DNA of 62,250 nucleotides, from NCBI GenBank assembly GCA_002897115.2, contig BCIH01000002.1, forward strand, positions 1,300,083-1,362,332. Direction: 5' to 3'. The position numbers and the translations under genes are program-made. Shown here piece by piece: positions 33,916 to 45,996 of this stretch. How positions within the stretch are numbered: position 1 is the stretch's first letter; each line of letters opens with the position of its first letter. The notes beneath the pieces were generated by a model. It was given only the letters and a program-made list of their open reading frames with translations, searched no databases and was not told the DNA's origin. This stretch comes from Prototheca cutis (lineage: Eukaryota > Chlorophyta > Trebouxiophyceae > Chlorellales > Chlorellaceae).

Positions 33916-36739
33916 ATGTCGAATGTCTACAACCTCGAGCCCCCGACAAAGGGCAAGGTATGGGGGAGAGAGTGGTTGGGAGTGGGGCNCCGGCGACAGG
34001 GAGACTCAGCTCCTGGCCGGTCTGACCGTCCCTGACACCCCCGTGGGCGTTCCAGGTGGTGCTGCGGACCAGCATCGGAGACTTGGATGTGGAGTTGTGG
34101 GCCAAGGAAGCCCCTAAGGCCGTGCGGAACTTTGTCCAGCTGTGCCTGGAGGGCTACTATGACGGCACCATCTTCCACAGAGTCATCAAGGACTTTATGG
34201 CACAAAGTGCGACGGCAGTGTGTGCTGGGGAGATGTGTGTCTGCATGGAGCTGCTTGGTAGCTATCTACTCAGAGCACCGTCGTTATCATGAACACCCCC
34301 CCCCCCCCAACCCTCTTCTGTTCAACCTTGCAGCCGGTGACCCTACAGGCACGGGGACGGGGGGAGAGTCTATCTATGGACGTCCCTTCAAGGACGAGGT
34401 GCACAGCCGCCTGCGTTTCTCCCACCGCGGGCTCGTGGCCTGTGCCAATCAAAACCGCGCCGACAGCAACGGCTCCCAGTTTTTCATCACGCTGGATGCC
34501 ACGCCAGACCTGGACCGCAAGTACACCATCTTTGGTCGCGTCGTCGGTGCGCCTGGGCGATGCTTTCAGTGGTTTGGGGGGTTCGTGTGACTCGTGGTTT
34601 ATGGTCGTTCCTAGCGCTGGACACAGTTTGAAAAAAAACATTTCTCTCACCCTCATGCAGGGGACACGCTGTACAACCTTGCTAGGTTGAACGATCTGGA
34701 GGTGGGGCCGGATGACAGGCCCGAGGAGCCGGCGAAAATCCTTCGTGCTGACGTGCTGTGGAATCCATTTGAAGACATCGTGCCTCGGGTAGACAGGTGG
34801 GTGCGAATACTCAAGGGGTGACCCTACTTGGCTTTTGATTCTGTTTGTCACCCTGGGCCTCGCACGCACCCGTTCCTGCAGCACCATGAACACCTGGCAT
34901 CTGCTCATTCAGTCCCGCGCTCATGACAAAACGAAACAGGGAAGCACTGGCAGCACAGGCGGCGGCCGAGACCGCGGCCGAGGAAAGCAAGAAAAAGACA
35001 ACGCAGCGCAAGGCGGCCAAGAATTTCAGTCTCATGTCGTTTGGCGAGGAGGCCGAAGAGGAAGACGCGGGTGCTGCGGAAGCTGCGCAGAAACTGCGAC
35101 TGTCGTCGGCGCACGATGCGCTGGACGATGCCGCGCTTTCCAAGGAAGCAGCGCTGGAGGTCGATCTGCAGAGGTGTGTGATTTGGGAGAGTGTTCTGGA
35201 TGCTTGTTCTTGGTCGGGCATGCGGGGGGCAGTGGCGTGGATGTACTTTTACCGTTGGCGTGGAGTTTGTGTGAAATGGGACGTGCCGTGGCTGTGGAAG
35301 CATGGATGCGAGCAGAGCCTGCTGTTCGAAGAGAAAGATCTACCCTCTCGCCATTGATTGTTCCGCATTTCTTATCACACACTGCAGTGTGAGGGAGCGT
35401 CTTCGGGCAGCCAAGGAGGGAAAGGCTGGCGGCACGTCTGGGGCTGCCCCGATGTCTGATCTCGAGCGACGCATGAGAGAGCGCGTGGCGGCCCGGGCGG
35501 CTGCGCACGCTAGCGATGCGCAGAAGGCTGGCACGAGCGTGCATGCAGTTGGTCCAGGTCATGCCGTCGGGGATGAAGCCGGACAACCGGAGGCCAGCTC
35601 GCCCGATGCAGCAGACTGGCAACGACAGGCCAGTGCACGGCAGGCGAGTTCCAGCAGCGGCAACGACGGTTCGGGGAGCGAGGATGACAATCGGGGCAGC
35701 AGAGGCCGGAAGCACGCTCTGCCCGGAACGGGGCGGGGGACCCGATCGACGGCGGCTGTGGTGGTGCCCTCGAAGCAAGTCCGCGTAGCGGATGCAGATC
35801 TGTTGAGCCAGTGGGAGCAGCGGCGCAAGGTACGTGGGTGGGGTTGGGGGGCCCCGGGCCTCTGAAAACCACCTGGCTGATTACTGAAGATCCAGCTATC
35901 CATCAACAAGCCCACCACGCAAAATGTGAAAACAGGAGTACAAGGAGCGGAAGCGGCTCGGGGGCGACCGCCAGCGAGACACGATGGCAAAGCTCGGGAA
36001 ATTCGCTTCCAAGTTGAGGAGCGGAGTGTCGAGCCAGGGGCTAAAGGACAAGGGTGGCATCACTGCCACGGAGGCGTCCGCCAGCAAACGGGACGGCGCT
36101 GCAAAGGATGATGCCCAGGGTGCGCGGAGGGTCGCTGTTACTCCTGCTGGGTCAGCCGCCTGTGTGTGAACTCCTGGGGGGCCTGAGTCAGCATGCCCAT
36201 TCTCGGACCGACCAAGCTCCGACAGCAAACCTCCGGATTCTACCACCACCATGCCATCAGGGTACAGCGGCAAGGTCCGTGGGGACTTGGACCATGCAAG
36301 CTACATGCCGGCGGCTTGGCGCGTGGACTCGTATCTGGATGCGAGCGATGACGACGACGACAGTGAAAAGGACAGCGGCGGCGATGGACTGGCCAGTCTC
36401 CGCAACCACAGGTCTGCGCCCCTTGTCAGCAGCGTTGATTGATTGGCTATGGCTCATTACTGACTGGTGACTTGTTCTGTTGGTTCGCCTTGTCGCCCGC
36501 TGTCCCGCCGACATTTGATCCAGGATTCTGGTNTCGTTTCCCGCAACACCTCCCTTGCAAACACGCAAAACAGGCTGGCGTTTGCAAAGGACGCAAAGGA
36601 TGCGATGGCGCGCAGAGATTCGGTCGACGATTACGTCGTGCTCGACCCCCTGCTGGAGGCGGGGAAGGCCAAATTCAGCAAGCGCAAGCAGGCAGAGCGC
36701 AAGCGCGCCACGCAGTGGGCTGGCCGCGCCAACGACTAG
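33916..36739 (+). CDS. CWC27: CWC27, spliceosome-associated cyclophilin
   Basis: CWC27 is a cyclophilin-domain protein of the activated spliceosome. Exon 1 (33916-33957) is MSNVYNLEPPTKGK, nearly the family consensus start. The cyclophilin domain follows: [92 protein letters not shown]. The hallmark NPFEDIVPR and KNFSLMSFGEEAEEEDAG come next, then a long charged region (RMRERVAARAAAHA, WEQRRKEYKERKRLGG). The C terminus is VVLDPLLEAGKAKFSKRKQ, ending AND. The catalytic Trp position is replaced, as is common in CWC27, which is inactive as an isomerase in other species (established knowledge). A C run precedes one acceptor at about 34299-34308. Confidence 0.95.
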
Positions 36740-36861
36740 GCACATCGACCGTTTGACTGGGGTAGGAGGGAAGTGCAAGCAGAACAACAGCAGCATCGGA
36801 CGAGGACTGGTCTATTCACACCTCATCGTGTGCACCGGGAGCAAACACAAAAAATGAATCA

Positions 36862-38519
36862 TCACTGCTGCTCTGCCTGGACGGTCCATCCCCGGGGCCA
36901 CCAGGCCGGAACACGTGGCACCACGCTGATGGTTGGATATTCCTTGTAACACAGCGCCGGGCCCTTGCCCGCAGCGGCCGACAGTCCGACATCCTGCCGG
37001 ATCATGGCGATTCCCACCATGTCCTGAGCCGCCCGCAGCGTGCCCTTTGGCCTCCCTGTGACAGGCGCTGGGTTCCCAGTGGGCGTACCGGTATCCGTCC
37101 CTTTGGTCACCTCGGCAATCTCAACGCCCGCACTGGATTTCAACCTCGTCGTCTCCTCGTCTGCACCGCTGAGCGTGACGGGCATGATGCGCTTGCGGAT
37201 GACGCCTTTGTAATGCGTCCGTGCCACCAGCTCCTGTCCGACGTAGCAGCCTTTGTCAAACGCAATGCCGTTCAGGGCATCCAGATTGTACTCCAGAGGC
37301 ATCGCCTGACCTGCAATGGTTTTGTTGTGTGTGTGTGTGTGTGTGTTAGTGGGGAGAATGGTTGGAGGGTGGTTGGTGACTAATGGTTACTCGTTGGGTT
37401 GGTGGTGGTGCTGGGTGTCGCAGCTGGAAATGGGTGGGTTGTCAAGCTATCACATGACGGAGATGCACGACCACGGTTATCTCCCTTCCCACCCCCTTTC
37501 TTCCCAACATAAAACTAGATATCCCAGCCCTTACCACTGGGCATCTCGAGGTCGCCCTCGGGAACTCCCAGGCGGTACCGCATCGCCCTAAAGGCATTTG
37601 CGCCGTCCCCGTCGCGGTGTGCCCAGGGCCCCACCCGGCGCTGCCCCAGCTCCGGCAGCCGCGGATCAGACTGCCAGCCATCAGTGAGCTCGCCGCCCTT
37701 CCGAACCCACACGGCCACCTCGTCACTCACATCAGTGATGTCCAGCTTTGCACGGAGCCGGTACCTGCATCGGTCAGTGAATTGGCTGCGATGTTTGTCT
37801 GGACTGGGGGAGGGGAGGCGGACGGACAGGAGCATTCACATGCAGCTGCCCCTCCCCCCAAACGAAAAGAAACTCTACTCCAACGCGACGAACCGCGTGA
37901 GAAGCTTCTTAAGATCCTGGAGCCCGGTGTAGTCTACGTCCAAATACACAGCCGGTTCAAGGTCTTCATCACAGGGACAGGGGACGTGGGGGGTTGGGGG
38001 TGCAGGCACTCGGAGGATGTCCGCCAGGCAGCGGGGAGCTTGGCAGCAGACCCTCGCACAGTCCAAATCCATCAACACAGCATGTCTTGCATGATTCTCA
38101 GCCTAGACTATCAACCGACGCACCCCCCACGTTGCTGTTGGGCATTGCGTGGATGAACATGTCATGGAGAAGCCGGCCCTGAGCGTTCAGAAGACCCGCA
38201 TAGAGGATGTTGGTATTGCCGTTCTCCAGCTTCGAGATATCATTTGTGGTCAGATCCTGCGGTGTCAGGGATCAGGGCATTGCAGTCTGCTGGTGCCGGG
38301 AGGTCGCATGTTGCTGCAACCCACAGAATCTTGGTTCCTTTTCATGGGAAGCCAAGGCCCACGGCCACCCACCTGCAGGAAAGTCCACAAGGACTCGCCG
38401 GCCAGCCGCAGAACACCACGGGTGGCATTGAGACATGTTCCATCCCTTGAATCCCAGCTGTACAGCCTCCTGGAGGTGCTGCAGATTTGGGGCTCCAAGC
38501 GAGACAGGTGCCGGAGCAT
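36862..38519 (-). CDS. IBA57: IBA57, mitochondrial Fe-S assembly factor (YgfZ/GcvT-like)
   Basis: IBA57 works with ISCA1/2 in maturation of mitochondrial 4Fe-4S proteins. The start at 38519 gives [20 protein letters not shown], a basic Ser/Arg-rich mitochondrial presequence. It is followed by [20 protein letters not shown] (the folate-domain start), [30 protein letters not shown] and [16 protein letters not shown]. The signature [17 protein letters not shown], the invariant Cys loop of the YgfZ/IBA57 family, is in the last exon, which ends at TGA 36862. An in-frame upstream start at 38588 is possible. Exons are short and several introns retain ORF-like frames. The gene is divergent from pol lambda (412 bp). 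Confidence 0.88.
37327..37346 (+). repeat. (GT)n microsatellite in IBA57 intron
   Basis: Ten units; on the IBA57 sense strand (minus) it is (CA)n a few bases upstream of the acceptor. Confidence 0.9.
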
Positions 38520-38931
38520 TGGGGCCGTCCGTCCGCAAGCGCACGTCCTTGCCCACAGCTGATGAGCGCCAAGCCCTGCCCGGCACAACCTGTCTCACGC
38601 AGTTGCACTACGTTTAATAAAAACTGTTGCCCCAACCACGGGGATCTCGAGCACAGGATCTGTCTTCTACTGCATTTTTGGGTGGAATACATTGACATCG
38701 GATGGGGCGCCACCGCTGAGCGCACTTCACCCCCCAACACGTAATGAACAATTGGACGCGCCCAACAACTTCTTCATCCCTTCGCCTTGTTGGCTGCATG
38801 CACTGTATTTTCTACATCTCGTTTTATGATGCATTGTTACAAACTGGCGTTGGGGTGCATGCATGGCATGAACGCCCGAAGATGGAGCTCCCGATACTGA
38901 GGGCCTCGATGACGAGTTAAGGGTTTCGGCG
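38520..38931. other. Divergent intergenic region between IBA57 and POLL
   Basis: About 410 bp, AT-richer than exons. No supported ORF. Confidence 0.4.
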
Positions 38932-41109
38932 ATGGCAAAACACAAGATCTTTGAGGGATGCCGGGTCGCTTGCTGGCTCCCCCGTCATGCGGCTACGATG
39001 AAGACCAAGATTAAAGACCACGGCGGCGTGGTGCTGGAGAGAGCGGACAAAACCTGCACCCACGTCGTGGCGCCACCTGGCATGACACTGGCAGCTGCCG
39101 CCAAGCGATGGCGCACCGATGTCGGGCCCGGGTGCGTTGTGCCCGTCAGGATGCTGCCTGGGCTTTTGATATCAACGAATGCATGTCATCAGTGAAGATC
39201 CCCATATCCAATGGCATCCATTCTCTGGTGGGCAGGCGGGCTGAGGATGCAAGCAATGAAGAGGCCCTCCGACACGCCGTTTTGACCAGACCTGTCCACT
39301 TTGTGACGCCGACGTGGGTGGTCCAGAGCATCCTTGCCACTGATTTGGAGGACACGAACAAGCACAAGCCTGCATTTGCCACGGCAATTCTGGAAAGCAC
39401 GACTACCGCGTCCAGTCCGAGCGCGGCTGATACGTTGTCAGTGAAGCTGCAGGGGACCAGGACCACCACCGGCTCTGGAGAGAGAGCATTCCGACAGGAC
39501 GCTTCTCGACCTGACCAGAACCAGCAGGATTCAGGAGTTTGTTTGAAATCCATGGCTCAAGAACCGGACAAGCAACGAGGTGGGAAAGGAGGAGGGCAAC
39601 CTGGCTCCAGTGCGGAGTCACTTCCCGCTCAAGAAGGTGCGCAACGTGAAAAAGGGGGTGCTGTTGTTGTGAGGGAGATTTGAAGACGGTCTTCGTCAAT
39701 ATTGCATTGACTGCGAGTGCTCTGGGGCTGCGGGGTGTGTTATTGGATAGATCTTGCACTGACCCAGTGGAGCTTGCTCACCAAGCTGCCAGATGATCAC
39801 CCCAGATGCGCCGGCCGGGCATGGTGATGGCAGTAGAGCCACTTCCTCCTCCTCAGGACCGTCTCCTCCGAAGAAACCCAGGCCGGCTCCAGGGCCAGCA
39901 GAAATCGAGGAATCCCTGGCCGCAGACTGGAAACAGTGCCATGTCGTTTTAAAGGACGATTCGTTCGTCCCCGTTCCCGGCAGCGCCCCTCTTCCAGCGG
40001 CCACTGGTGGTGACACGGGGATCCCCTGGGGCTGGGCCGGTGTTTGGAACGAACCCTTTTCGGAGGAACAAGCACGGTAAGGGGGGGAGGGGAGGGGCGC
40101 ATGTATGCAGTGCCATGAAGGTATTTGCCCCTGGAGTGTGAGACTTGCTTGCTTGCTTGCGCAGTTTGCACCCTGCTCACCAAGCATTCCCTTCCATCGC
40201 CATGTGCAGCGAGACGAAGAAAAAACTGTGGACTGCCTGGCACCGCTTCGTCGTGCCAGGGGCCCGAGCTGACGGCCACGGAGAATCCGAGGAGGAGACC
40301 GACCAAGGGACGAAAGACTCTGAGACTGGGAATGCAGACAAGGTCAACACGGTCTGTTCGCACAAGGTCTGCGCCCGCAGACCATTCTGCATCCTGGACA
40401 AGCTCCGGGAGGTGAAGAGCCTCTACATACAAGGCAGAGACCAGTTCCGGATCAAGGTTTGTGCTGGGACGCAGGTTGTCGCGTCAGGCCCCCCACGCCT
40501 GGTCTTGGGTTTCTCTGTCGTCGGCCATTGCTCCCTCCAGGCCGCCAACTCCAAACACCCCTTCCCCCCTTCTTTCATTCACTCCCTGCTACAATTCAGG
40601 CGATGGACCGCGCGCTGGCACAGCTGGCTTCCTACCCGCACGCATTGGAAAGCGCGGCTGATGTTGACGCCGTGGGGCTCGGCGCCAAGAGTGCGGAGAA
40701 GGTCAAGGAGATTCTCGAGCAGGGGCAGTCCTCTCGTGTGGTGGCTGCAGCCGACGACGAACACCGCAAGGCGATGATGATCTGTGTGTGGGGTTTGGGG
40801 GGTTGCGGGGGAGGAGGACATTGGTCAGGGAGTCCTCGCGCAGTCGGTGTGCCCTGCCTGAGAATTCTCCCGCCATCTGTCCATGTATTAATTCATCCAT
40901 CCATTTTTAAACCCACACAGGTGATTGCGCTGTTCTCGTCGGTATGGGGCGCCAGCGTCCAGACGGCAGGCAAATGGTATGCTGGTGGCGCTCGGACTCT
41001 GGATGACGTGGCAGAGCGCTCAGACCTGACAGCACACCAAAAGGCAGGTCGCAGCGGGGTTTGAATTATTTCGGTGTGATTTGTAAGAAAGTTTTAGTCA
41101 TTTCTATTT

Positions 41110-41140
<31 letters not shown>

Positions 41141-41180
41141 TTTTTTTTTTTTTTTTGGGTGTTTTTTTTTTAGTTTTTTT

Positions 41181-41228
<48 letters not shown>

Positions 41229-42426
41229 TGGTGCTTCTTTTCTGCTGGATGTCCGAGTGGGGCCCACCACTCTCCCCACCCCACAAAACACATACATGCA
41301 GGTGGGCTTGAAGCACTTTGAAGCCATGGGACAACGGATTCCTCGGGCCGAGGTGGCAGCCGCCGAGTGCCTGCTCCGAGCCCGGTTTTTAGAGTTGGTT
41401 GCTAGAGTGGCCGGTCCACGTTTGGCGCCAGAGGATCTGGCCCAGACATATGCGTTTGTGACGGGCAGCTTTATCCGCGGCTCGCCCGACTCGGGGGACA
41501 TTGACTTTTTGGTTGTTCTCCCACCGGGGTCTGAAGAGAGCATGGACTGCGGTGTTATTCTGAGCCAGGTCTGCTTGATTATGGGTCGCTTGGGCGTCGG
41601 TTGATTTTTTTTGAAAGGGCAGGGGGGGGTTAGTCATCCATCCATCCATCCACCTAACCGATGTTGGGTTGTATGCAATGGGACTACAGCACCATCGGAC
41701 CAGATCGCGCGGCCTCATCACAAGAGAAACAGCAGCAGAAAACAATGTCTTTCACAAACAGCATTTGACATCATGTGCCCTGTACCATCTTTCCAAATCC
41801 ATGATTAGTTTCTGGAGGAGTTGCTGGATGAGGGGCTGATCACCGAGGATCTGCTGCACCGGACTCGCGACGGTCTGCTCCACCGGCCAAATATGGGCAA
41901 CGCCACCTTCATGGGCATGTCCTGCTTTCCAGGCAGTCCCTGCCTCCGGCGACTAGACATCAAGGTAGATCACGGATGTGGTTGGGCGGAAGGGGGGCCT
42001 GTTTTTTATGGAAACCTTGGGTGTTCATGGGCGCACACCCATGCACCCAGGTGGGGATCTGGAGATCCAACTCACTTCGCAAATCCCATCAATGAATGAC
42101 TTCCCCTGCTCATTTTCAAACTCATGAAAACAGATCTATGCGCGGGGCTGCCTGCCCTATGCCGTCAACTACTTTGCCAATTGCCAGTCATTTTGCCGGG
42201 CCACGCGGTACTGGGCGCTGTCCTGCGTTTCCAAAGGCGCCGTGCCGGCGCCCGAGGGCGCGGCAGAGGCCACGGGGTTTAAACTCTCGGATGCGGGGCT
42301 TCAGGCGCTGGCGCACAGGCAGCCGCTCCCCCTGTGGGTGACCTGCGCGAACGAGACTGAGCTCTTTGCGGCTCTGGGGCTGGCCTACGTGCCCCCCAGC
42401 ATGCGATATTTTACAAACTTTCGTTG
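38932..42426 (+). CDS. POLL: DNA polymerase lambda (family X) with N-terminal BRCT domain
   Basis: Family X polymerase for base-excision repair gap filling and end joining. The first exons carry a BRCT domain (FEGCRVACWLPRHAATMKTK, CTHVVAPPGM, FVTPTWVVQSILATD). A Ser/Pro-rich linker follows. Then the 8-kDa and helix-hairpin-helix region (AMDRALAQLASYPHALESAA, VIALFSSVWGASVQTAGKWY), fingers and palm. The catalytic motif is TGSFIRGSPDSGDIDFLVVL, with both metal-binding Asp; the third Asp is in RRLDIKIYARGCLPYAVNYF. The C terminus ELFAALGLAYVPPSMR matches the thumb end of pol lambda. Plants and green algae typically have only this family X member. One intron, about 41047-41299, contains a G/T homopolymer block. 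The exon joining BRCT halves near 39135-39230 is approximate. Confidence 0.92.
41110..41227 (+). repeat. Compound low-complexity block (GT)n-G17-T-rich-G37 in POLL intron
   Basis: A (GT) run, then 17 G, two T-rich segments and about 37 consecutive G, all within one intron. Runs of this length on the coding strand could form G-quadruplexes and are error-prone to sequence. Confidence 0.9.
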
Positions 42427-42550
42427 ACTGATGGACTATTCTTGGGTACATGGTTTGTTGGGATGGACAATGTGGATGTGTGACTTCTCCTCTGGTCCGA
42501 ACTACAAGGGCTCAAATGCAGCGCTATGGACATCTAGAATTGGACACGAT

Positions 42551-42913
42551 TGTACCATGCAAGGCAAAAATAATGCAACCAGCTCAGCCNGCAACAGCGN
42601 CACATCACCCCGGGGNTTNCTGGGCATCNCTGATGGCTGTGAATTGTCACCCCCCACAGGGCAAGAGGAAGGTGGACCACCTCGATGATGAACCACCGAG
42701 TTGCAACAAGTGTCGTGCCAGGCTCAATGTCCAGGACTTTCTAAAGCCTCCTTGCACGACCTGCCCTGCAATCAGAAGGAACCCAACCAATTCTCTGAGC
42801 CATGTGGCAAGGGAATGCGGTCCAACAGGCATTTTGTTTGGGAGACATGCCCTTGCTGTGCAGGTGGGAGTCGACGAATCTCGAGAAGATTTCATCATTT
42901 TGCCCTGCACGGT
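42551..42913 (-). mobile_element. Small TIR element (MITE-like), related to the Fanzor element right end
   Basis: 363 bp bounded by imperfect inverted repeats: left TACCATGCAAGGCAAAAATA (42553 onward) and right ATCATTTTGCCCTGCACGG (42894 onward). They match at about 18 of 22 positions. A 7-bp direct repeat ACACGAT flanks it at 42544-42550 and 42914-42920, as expected of target-site duplication. The first 148 bp (42553-42700) are the inverted copy of 615-763, the end of the Fanzor element. The remaining ~210 bp carry no transposase or Fanzor motif, so it is non-autonomous. Six of the ambiguous N bases in the window fall inside it. Inserted between POLL and GINS4. Confidence 0.75.
42553..42700 (-). 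repeat. Terminal repeat copy B (inverted relative to 615-763)
   Basis: Read on the minus strand it starts GGTGGTTCATCATCGAGG and ends TTGCCTTGCATGGTA, aligned along its length with copy A, including the hairpin near its inner edge. Confidence 0.78.
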
Positions 42914-43163
42914 ACACGATGATGTGGTGCAGAGAAATTGTGAAAGCTAAAGGGCGTCAGCATTTCGTTCCTTTGATGGCGATCCTGTTTGAATTTCGAA
43001 ATCACGGCTGCAACCTTTCACTTTCGACGGGAGCATGGCAACTGCCTTCCAATCTTCCCGGCGATCCAGGACGTGGTGCTGAACAGTGTTGACACGGCAG
43101 TACACATTCAAGCAGAGCAGGAGACATCTGTAGGCGTTGCCTGTGCATTCGACAGGCCAGGCC
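42914..43163. other. Intergenic, upstream of GINS4
   Basis: About 250 bp between the TIR element and the GINS4 start; the element therefore lies within the likely promoter-proximal region. Confidence 0.4.
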
Positions 43164-44221
43164 ATGGACTCGATCGGGGACCATGCCGAGCAGTCGACCT
43201 CCGGCCGCAGCGACCAGGAGCTCCTGAAGACGATGTACGTCAATGAGAAGGCNGCCCCTGAGATCCTGCCATTTCAAGAAGAACTCATTAGTCGCATCGA
43301 GGCACAAATAGACTACCAGGTGTGCGTGGGGGTGGAGGGGGGGCGTCGTGGGTACATGTGGGGTCTAGGATTGTTGGAGGGCGTGGGGAGCTCTTCAAAA
43401 CAGCCGTCCGTGCCGCATCACTGTGCCTCTGCAGGAGGAAGAGCTGGAATCCATGAGGGGCAAACAGGACATGGAGCTTCTACGAGCCATTTTCACCACA
43501 GAGCTTGCCCGGGTAAGGGAATTGTCAGGCATCCTCACGGTATGCGGGGAGGTCGTTGACCTTGAGGCGCCCCCAGGCACGTGTCAAACACCCCCACCCC
43601 CTCAATACACACAGGTGCGGTACCTGTTGCGGAGCTACTACCGTGTCAGACTCCACAAGATCGAGGCCAATGTCATGTACATCTTGGACAATGCCGAGGT
43701 CAAAGCACGGCTGTCCCCGCGCGAGGACGCACACGCACAGGATTTCTTCATGTTGCAAGCGGGGCACCTGCGAGATGCGGTGGCACAGGCCCTGCCAGAG
43801 AGCTTTTCTTCCCTCGTCAGACAAACTTCCGCCGATCCCGCAAAGGACATGCTCTCCCCGCCTGACCTCAACCGACACATCTTCTGCCGTGTACTCCGGG
43901 ACCTGGGGTCCGTCCAGCTCGACGATAAAGGGTACATTTGATTGCTGACTGTGTCATTGTTTAGGGGGGAAATCTGCAGGGGGGAGGGAGGGGCGGGGTA
44001 TTGGGCTTGGCTGTAGAATGCAGGCCTGTTTGCCAACCCTCATACCGGGGGGTGCCTGGGCCACCAACATGGCACACAGATGCCTGGCTCCAACCCCCCC
44101 CTTTTTTGACTGAACATCAAACTGCAGGAACGCGGCACAGTTTAACAAGGACGATGTTTTCGTTGTGCGATACGAGCCGCTGCGTGGCTGGCTGGAGGAG
44201 GGAGCGGTGGAGCTGCTCTGA
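43164..44221 (+). CDS. GINS4: SLD5 / GINS4, GINS complex subunit of the replicative CMG helicase
   Basis: Four exons (43164-43319, 43435-43512, 43615-43931, 44128-44221) join in phase to give 214 residues, close to the usual ~220. The A-domain helices read ELLKTMYVNEKAAPEILPFQ (one N at 43253), EEELESMRGKQDMELLRAIF and VRYLLRSYYRVRLHKIEANV. The B-domain at the C terminus reads DDVFVVRYEPLRGWLEEGAV and ends ELL. SLD5 is essential for DNA replication initiation and fork progression. Its neighbour upstream is the repair polymerase lambda, but the two are separate transcription units. Confidence 0.93.
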
Positions 44222-44450
44222 TGAACAAGGCAGGGGTCTTGCGGGCCATTGGTCCGATTGCTGGAGTTGATGACATGGCAGCCCTGCGGTTGATTTCTGT
44301 GACTGCCCGCGAGATTGGGCTTGCCATTTGGCAACCCCTCTGTCTGACTGATAGCAGGCATTCCCCAACATTCCATCTATGACTTATTTCGGGATACATG
44401 CACACAAAATCACGCACTGCATATGTTACACGGCAACATCAGTTGCCGTG
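44222..44450. other. Convergent intergenic region
   Basis: About 230 bp between the GINS4 and arogenate dehydrogenase stops; nothing seen. Confidence 0.4.
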
Positions 44451-44965
44451 CTACTGTGGCCGTGCAGGGCTCTCCGGCCCGGCACCATTCAGAGCCGGCA
44501 GCTTGGGAGTGAAAGGCAGCTTCCCATTGGCTTCTGCAGCAACCGACGGCTCGGCATCGCCGTGGAACAGCTCCTCCCGCAGCTTTTCATGCAGTCGCCG
44601 GAACAGCTCCCGCTTGACCGTGTCAAATGCATGCTCCAACCGCTCGAGCTCCTGAGTCGCGTTCTGCACCCCGTTACCATGTGTAATTTTTGAAGACTTG
44701 GCCAGGTGTTCTAGCAGCGATTGCAAGCAAGGGGGATCATCGTTTGCGTCCCCAGTGCTGCGCAGGGGACTGTACCTGATCCTCTGGTTCCCAGCTCAAG
44801 AAAAAAAAGGTTGCCAAAAGAACCACCCCTGTCTACCCACCGGGTTGTACATGAAGAGACCATAGTACAGATCAAAGGAATCGTGTGTTGTGTTTTGCAC
44901 AAGGTTGAGGAGGGACTGAAACCCGCGGGTATCAATCGGCGTCGGCTCAAGCTGTAGATAGGTAG

Positions 44966-45000
<35 letters not shown>

Positions 45001-45996
45001 TATTTTTTTGAGGTGGAGGGAGGAGGTTTGGTGTGCTGCGGCTCGCAGCGGGTGCTGTGCAGCCCTTGTCAGCCATGACCCTGGCTTTTCCCCCACATAT
45101 TTATAGTACAAGGTCCCCTGGACTCACCCACCCACAGCAAGCACCCGCACACCTGCATCTCCCCCAGCATCCTGCCCACGGTGTGGGTGATGAACTGCGT
45201 GGACGCTGCCTGCCGGTCGTGCTCTGCGCAGCCCATCTCCACCATGGTGCATCCCTCCCGCGCAAAGAACTGCGGGGAGTGCGGGGGTCCCGTCTTTTGT
45301 CTTTTCCGACCGTCCACCCCTGCAAAAACAACTTCTTTGCAAGGACAGACAAAATCCCACAATTTCCACGAAGAAACCCCTCAAAAAGCTAACAAGGCAT
45401 CGAGGCAGACAGGCGTACCCTGATCAAGTCTTGCATACGCTGCGCACGCTCCGGATCATCGGGCAGGAGGCGCACGATTTCGTACATGAAATTAAGCCCT
45501 GCCCAAGAGCCCGCACCCGAGTCGGGTCCAAACATGGGGTGCGTGCAGAGAATGTCGGCCTCGGGGGGCAGCATTCGCAGCATGGTTTGGCGGGGAAACT
45601 CCTTGACACTCAGGACGTCCACGAACAGCGTCGACCGCTTGAGGCGCTGGAGCGGGATGGACTCCAGCACCGCCTCTAACGATAGAATAGCCGTGGAGAT
45701 GATGACCACTTCAGGGTGGTCCTCGCAGAAATCNTCCAAATCGGTGAAGAAGCGGACGCCCATCATCTCCGCTTCAGCGGTGTAGTTGCGGCGAGAGGTC
45801 GCACACACCCGATGCCCGGCCTTGACCAGCCTTTCCGCCAGGAACTGTCCAAAGGTGCCAAATCCCAGGATGCCAATGTGCAGCACCCTGGGTTTGCTGC
45901 GGGTAGAGGACTCTGGAACAGAAGGGGAGGCCTCAGTGCTGCTGGGCGAGGCCTCGCCACCAGACGCATCTGCTGCCGCCCACACCCTCGCAGGGC
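44451..45996 (-). CDS. Arogenate dehydrogenase (TyrA family), plastid tyrosine synthesis; first exon not found
   Basis: The Rossmann fold is in the large 5' exon: VLHIGILGFGTFGQFLAERL, SRRNYTAEAEMMGVRFFTDL, PEVVIISTAILSLEAVLES, LFVDVLSVKEFPRQTML and CTHPMFGPDSG. This is typical of plant and algal arogenate dehydrogenases that make tyrosine. Later exons carry the helical dimerisation domain (FFAREGCTMVEMGCAEHDRQ, FITHTVGRMLGEMQ, DSFDLYYGLFMYNP) and a tail ending ESPARPQ. No ATG precedes the Rossmann fold in this exon; the frame is closed upstream by a stop. A 5' exon with the plastid transit peptide must therefore be spliced on, perhaps at the acceptor ending 45997. A candidate start at 46467 (MATYHQYATIAMQAHATRV) is unproven. 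One N at 45734. Confidence 0.88.
44968..44999 (+). repeat. (GT)n microsatellite in arogenate dehydrogenase intron
   Basis: Sixteen units; on the sense (minus) strand a (CA)n run ending shortly before the acceptor CTACAG. Confidence 0.9.

Noticed and set aside
42647..42910. Minus ORF inside the TIR element as a Fanzor remnant
   Set aside because: It shows none of the Fanzor cysteine or RuvC motifs, so the element is treated as non-autonomous.
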